Positions 58,826-64,000 of a stretch of DNA of 64,000 nt are shown in pieces (within the stretch, counting starts at the first letter, position 1; the number at the start of each line of letters is the position of its first letter). This DNA is from Cycas panzhihuaensis (taxonomy: Eukaryota; Cycadophyta). Below the pieces are notes generated by a model. The model was not told the DNA's origin and searched no databases. It was given only the letters and a program-made list of their open reading frames with translations. The stretch is from positions 235,607,741 to 235,671,740 of the forward strand of contig CM041465.1 of NCBI GenBank assembly GCA_023213395.1. The letters are read 5' to 3'. Position numbers and translations under genes: made by a program.

Positions 58826-58847
58826 TAATCCCCAATATGGTTGCTAA
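58826..58847 (-). promoter_or_regulatory. Candidate primer-binding site of element C
   Basis: Minus strand TTAGCAACCATATTGGGGAT, aligning with the sites of A and B, just upstream of the gag start. The 5' LTR should begin next to it on the right, but no second copy was found to confirm it. Confidence 0.45.
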
Positions 58848-58849
58848 AA

Positions 58850-60250
58850 AGATAGTATGGCTTGGGTTGTACCTAAACAAAATATCTTTCAACCAACGGA
58901 ATATTTTATTTGTTTCAACTCTAGACGAAGAGATGTGAAGTTTGAGGGGACCTAAGTGACCACCTTTCTCCAACTCCTAAGAAGGAGTCTCCACCTGATT
59001 GTTTCATTTAATGAGAATATGGATGAATAACTCAATGAAAGGCTAGGATATATAGGGGTGATTGAATCCACTAGCCTATACAACTAGATGGAGGAGTTCT
59101 AAGTTCATATTATGCTAACAATATCTCTTGTGTCCTTCCTAGGGACTCCTTTTATCATATTTTTTTAACCTTTAGAGTTTTACTTGAATGAAGGAGAAGG
59201 GCTAAGTGATGGAAAGTATTTTGTTTCTTCCTTCTTGTTTTATTTATTATTATCTTTTTTTTTTTTTCAATGAAATGAAATTATGAATGATCAATAAAAC
59301 TACAATGACAATCCACCTAGTTTTGAAGATACATGCAAGAAAGTTAAACATGCATGTAATATATATTTTAACTCTTTTTTTTTTAAGATGAAACACATTA
59401 AAAATAGAATGCAAAACTACCTCATTTGAATGCAACACATACCTTTTTAATGAAAGAGAAAAACTACAATGAAATGCAACTAATACCACTTGTAACTATG
59501 TATGCAAACCATCAAAAAGTCTAATAATGTGTAATTCCTTTCATGTAACTTTTCATTTCAAATATATACTATCTTTCTTTTAGGTAATGGTTTTATAATT
59601 AAAAAAAAAAGATTTTAAAGATTTGCTACTGTTGTTATAAATGATTTTTCAGATCATAAACAATGCATGCAACCAATCATATCCAAGTCAAAATCCTTAG
59701 AGTGTCTTGGGCTCCAAATGGATCATTGTATATCCAATGATTTGATTAAATCAAGCACATATCATTCACAAATTCATATTTTCTTTTCAAAGAAAAAGAG
59801 AAATGAAATTACTACAATCAAACAAAAACAATATCAAGACTTCTTTCCTATTATAAAAATCTTATCTAAGAATAGCTTCCTTTCTTTCATATGATCAAAT
59901 CACTTCAAATCCTTCCTTAAAAGCTAATTAGGAGAAGAAACAAGAACCACAGGCTCAACTATAGCCATAAAAAATCCAAAAAGGAGAACAAGTCTCTTAG
60001 AATTTAGATATCTATGAAAGAGTGGGGAATGATAACTATTTTGTGAGTGAAGAGATTAGCATTCTTCATACTAGTCTACTCTCCTTTTGTCCCACAAAGG
60101 GCTGACCTTTTAGCCAAATTTCTAAGGTTAAAGTGAGTACAAAAGCACCACAAATTCTAATAGATAGAATAGAAAGATTTTGAGCATAAATAGTATCCAA
60201 AGAATAGTAAAATCACAAGATTTCTTAATAGGAAATATCTTACCAGGAAC
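58850..60250. other. AT-rich non-coding stretch, possible 5' LTR remnant of element C
   Basis: No gene. Several homopolymer runs (T at about 59258-59268 and 59376-59383, A at about 59601-59610). By position it should hold C's 5' LTR. Confidence 0.35.
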
Positions 60251-62900
60251 TATTTCCCAGCCACTGGGAATAGGCAAGAGTAGCATCCCTTAGGTAAGTA
60301 CAGGTATGCATCCTTATCCCTTGACTTATTTATCTTTATGGAAAGATAAGGTATATTTATAGTCCCAATAGCATGATTTGGTTGTATAGCTTATCTTGTC
60401 GCCTAGTTACTTACCTAATACTCACATGTGACTGTATTTTAGCTTATGACGATCTAGGACCATGGTCTTATGGCACCACATAGCTCTAAGAAACACCTTC
60501 CTAGAGTTTGTGAGTACTCATAGGCCTCTACATCCCACCTTGACTCACTCCTAGCTTGTTGTATGGCCCTTAGAGTGGGTTCTAACTCACTTATTCATTG
60601 ACATATTTTTACATCATTATTGGTGCTTAGTATTTACCCTTTTCACATATTGGGGAAGCCCCACCACTGTCTAGAGCCCCTAAAAAGGCTTACCAATCCA
60701 CCAACATCCATCTTTTGCACTTTGGGTCTGATCTTTTATGGGATTCCCTAGGTCTTTTTTATTTTTTTCTTTATTTTCTTTGCACCATGTTAATCTTTGT
60801 AGTACCATAAAGTTTGTGATGGGGTAATTATTTATTAATTATCCAGCCAGAAAATGGCTAGATTCACATTTAATGCAAATCTAACATGTGGCAAAGGGTC
60901 TTTTCCCAACTTAAATCTTAACTCCTCTGAAAACCTAATTAGAACATAAAAATAAAATTTTAAACTCATTCTTACTCTCTCACAATCAGAAAAAATGCTC
61001 TCATCTCCTCTCTTCTCCTTCTTTCTTTCACTCAAGTTTGACAGGGCAGAAACCCTAGCTTGCAGGTCTAAACTAGGTCTCTTTTAGTGAGATCATTCTC
61101 CTCTCATACTCAGCAAAGCAAAAACATTTGTTTCTCTTGGATTAAAGGCTCTTTCCTTCTCCAAAAAGGGTCTATCTCACCAAGAAAAGTAGGTTTTTGG
61201 GCATCGTCCCTTTGGTTGCAAGGTGACTTCTGATTTGAGCAAGTTTTAGTGGTTGAAAGTAGGTTTTCTTCTATTATTTCTCTCTTAGATCTAGTTTGCT
61301 CCTGATTTCATCCATTTGCATGCTCTTAATCATATATTTTCCTCTATATTTGCTAGGCAAAGAGAGGTAAACCCTCTCTTTTACTTTGCCATCGTTATTC
61401 CATCCCTAGGTTTCTACTAGCTAATAGTAGGCTAGGTTTTGGACTATTAGGGAAAGTAAGAGAAGTACATATGGTTGGAGTTCTGACTCTCATAGTTACT
61501 TCTCCTATGGTAATCCCCTTTTTCCCAAGTCTCTTTTGCTCTATACCCACTACTTACGTTAACAAACCTTGTAACGTATGACTCATATACATTGGAAACA
61601 TTGCAATACCTGTAACACTTTGCTTTACTCTCTTTTGTTATATGCATGCTATGCTTGGCTAACCATTATTTATTGTCGTTTATTATTTCCTTTATAGATT
61701 TTGCAACTTTTATAACTTTTGTAGCTTTAACAATTTTTGTAGCTTTCACAACACTCTTCAAACCCTTGCACATATTTCTCCTAAACCATTTGTTACTACT
61801 CATATTGCTCATACGGGACCCATTCATTTAGGAGGTGTTTCACTCATAGGAGCTAGTCATTCTAAGGCTACCATCCTCTCATTCTTCAACCCCCCTTTTC
61901 CCCCTAAGAGTATGGGAATATTGATATGTATAAAGAAAAGGGCATACTAGTTATCATTATTTTTTCTTTCTTTCTTTCACCACTCGAAGTAAACTTTAAT
62001 TCCACTTTGGTAAAACACACACTACTATATATATGTATGTATGTGTTTGTTGCTCATGAGGGTTTTCTTGCATGCTAGATAAGGTATCCTCCCAAGCAAG
62101 TGAAGGTTCATCACAACAAAGAGATATAGTTCTCCATTTCTAAATTTACATTTTTTTTTTTCTATTTTAGAACTATTTCATTTTTAGTTTCTTTGCTTGA
62201 CAAACATTTTAAGGAAGGTAAGGGAGCCTACTTTTCAGCTTCACCTATGACACTTGCCACAATTTGGAGCATGAAGTTACTAGTGAAGAAGGCACAAAAG
62301 GAAGGAGTGTGTCACCTCACCAACTGGTATATTTTCTGGTACGTTCCTCACAAACCCTCTTCTCTTCCTTCTTTTTCTCCCCTTTCCCAAAAAGAAATCT
62401 ACGTATGCATACATGTGGATTGTAGCTCTCTTTCCTTTTTTTACATATTCATACTTGTAGGAAAAGGTAATATGCATATGCATTCACTTCTATCTTTCTT
62501 CTTCCCCTTTTTTATAGAAAGAATAGAATAAGAAACATCTCTTCTCTTCTATTTATATACACTCATAAAAGCATAAGTGGAACTTGGAATTAATTATTTC
62601 TCTTTGCATTGAAAGCATCATACATGTACCTTCTTCCCTCTTTCTCATCTCATGTACATGCATATGTATAGGAAGGTGGTATGAATAAATGCACTTTCTT
62701 TTTTATAAAGTCAAGGACAGATTAAGAAAAGAGTCCTTCTTTTGTAGCCATTATCTCTTTACATCTTGCATATGTGCATGCACATAGGGATAAGGTTGAG
62801 AAAACATTATGTGATTAAACGTATTTTATTTTGTATTGAAAAGAAAGTATTAAAGGGAAAAGCATATAAATCATCTATTTCTTCCCTCTCTTTTACCTCC
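60251..62900 (+). repeat. Tat-type LTR-like segment, plus strand, right boundary unknown
   Basis: Starts TATTTCCCAG with a perfect 7-3-7 palindrome (60254-60270), as at the starts of the other Tat LTRs. It then shows the same order of features as the solo LTR and the sense strand of B's LTR: a GTACCATAAAGTTTG block at about 60802, and an ACATGTGGCAAAG block at about 60888 comparable with CCACATGGC in B. Sequence similarity is patchy. The end was not located, so 62900 is a rough guess based on the length of its relatives. Confidence 0.5.
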
Positions 62901-64000
62901 TTGAATTAATTTCTTAAACAAAAGAAAAGAGAGTGAGGCTAAAAGAGAGTATTCGTTGCTTACATGTGTTCTGCTCTTAAGGATAAAGACCTTGACTTCA
63001 CAATATTATCTCACAATTAAAACAAGGGAAACAACCTAAATCCTTGGTATAACCAAATAAAACTTTACATTAAGACCAAACCCTAAAGGTAAACCCTTTA
63101 GATAACCTAAGAGATAACCCTAGAGTTTTGTCCTTTAGGATTGACTCCTATACACGTCAAACCTCTCTTTTCTTTCAACAACCACTTCCTTCCTCTTGAT
63201 TTTAGGTTTGCTTTCCACAAGGAACCATTCCTCTCTCACCTCCTCCTCAAAAGGAGGCCTTTCCTCTCCTCTCTTTCACCTTAAGGGTAGGAGAGCATGT
63301 CCACGAATTCTCGATAATTTGAGGATGCCCCTACCCAATCTAAATCCAAGAAGGTATTCATATAAGGAAAAGTTATAAATGCTATTTATGGATCTTCAAA
63401 ACTATATTATGATGTGTGGACACCCTTTAAGGATGACCTATCCTCCTCCATTGAGGTTTCTAGGCACCTATTGTAGTTATAGTATTGGCTTAGAAGCTCT
63501 TATTCATATTAACCCCTTAGAGGTGTGCTTCTAGGAATAAAGGAGTTTGAAGTTAAAAACCTTGAGAAAAATCAAAAAATTTGAAGAACCGACCATTAAA
63601 ATCTGAATATCAATGAAACAACAACCTAAAGCATCAAAGTCTACTCTTGATTTTATCTTTTTTCACCTCAAAAAGAAAGCCTTTCAAGTCATAGCAGTAG
63701 AAATCTTTAAAAAGTCTCTAAAAATCTCTAAGAAAAGTCTCTAAATCCTAATCTCTACACTCTCTAAATTTGAATGATAGACCACAATCAACTTAGGGTT
63801 CATTCTAAGCATAAAAGAGATAAGTTTACATCAAATATGGGCTATGACATATAAAATTCTAGCATGCTAGATGGGTTTTTCATGCATGACAGTGGAAACA
63901 TGACCAGTTATATTTTTAGACCAACAAAAACTACGACTTTATACTAAAATTGTGATCGATCGCATTTTTGGCATGACCAAAAATGCACTAAATCAAAAAG
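62901..64000. other. Non-coding stretch at the right edge
   Basis: No supported gene. If the LTR-like segment belongs to a whole plus-strand element, this would be its leader. The last 90 bases resemble, in inverted orientation, 20429-20510. Confidence 0.4.

Larger units (their letters stand above)
20961..58848 (-). mobile_element. Element C: old Tat-like Ty3/gypsy element, split by element B
   Basis: The left part (20961-25690) carries integrase, RT-RNase H, protease and part of gag. The right part (56257-58848) carries the rest of gag and a primer site. The break coincides exactly with the GTATC target duplication of element B, so the halves are one element. Sequence similarity to A is clear at protein level but it is far more AT-rich and full of stops. 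I did not find aRNH or a PMD frame in the space beyond its integrase. Its LTRs are not resolved. Confidence 0.75.

Noticed and set aside
1-64000. Host protein genes, tRNA or rRNA genes, CRISPR arrays, terminal-inverted-repeat DNA transposons
   Set aside because: None seen. Short repeats present are LTRs, target duplications, an AT microsatellite and local duplications. The LTR-start palindromes are too short and too local to be transposon ends.

Overview
The window is repeat-dense nuclear DNA of a land plant, most likely a flowering plant with a large genome. I see no host gene, no rRNA or tRNA gene and no CRISPR array. Nearly everything recognisable is LTR retrotransposon, in various states of decay. 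Evidence for a plant: Tat-type Ty3/gypsy polyproteins, Ty1/copia elements with initiator-Met primer sites, a plant mobile domain (PMD) reading frame, and coding frames riddled with TAG stops as expected from long CHG methylation.

Layout. (1) 1-3358: left-truncated minus-strand Ty3/gypsy remnant (gag, protease, RT). (2) 3364-19662: element A, a minus-strand Tat-type element of 16.3 kb with 2.5 kb LTRs and a perfect GATAC target duplication. In sense order it has gag, protease, RT-RNase H and integrase. Next comes a PMD gene on the OPPOSITE strand, and finally a second, archaeal-type RNase H (aRNH) beside the 3' LTR. (3) 20961-25690 and 56257-58848: two halves of an old Tat-like element C. (4) 25696-56251: element B, a relative of A inserted in C (GTATC duplication). 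B keeps gag, protease, antisense PMD and aRNH but lacks RT, RNase H and integrase. (5) 27706-37844: copia element D inside the 3' LTR of B (GCTAA duplication). (6) 30329-32874: a solo Tat-type LTR inside D (GATGT duplication). (7) 40540-45848: copia element E inside B. (8) 60251 onward: a plus-strand Tat-type LTR-like segment running toward the right edge.

The insertions form a four-level nest: C, then B, then D, then the solo LTR, with E as a second insertion in B and A as a separate insertion in the left-hand remnant.

The most interesting system is the accessory module shared by A and B. Between integrase and the 3' LTR there is a sense aRNH and a PMD gene reading the other way. They are separated by a leader that contains, in both copies, a conserved near-palindromic CCTATATAAGG that could act as a divergent promoter. 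Copia E interrupted this leader in B about 95 bp after the TATA box. All frames are interrupted by stops or frameshifts, so no protein in the window is likely to be made intact. Some frameshifts in the otherwise young-looking element A may be consensus errors.
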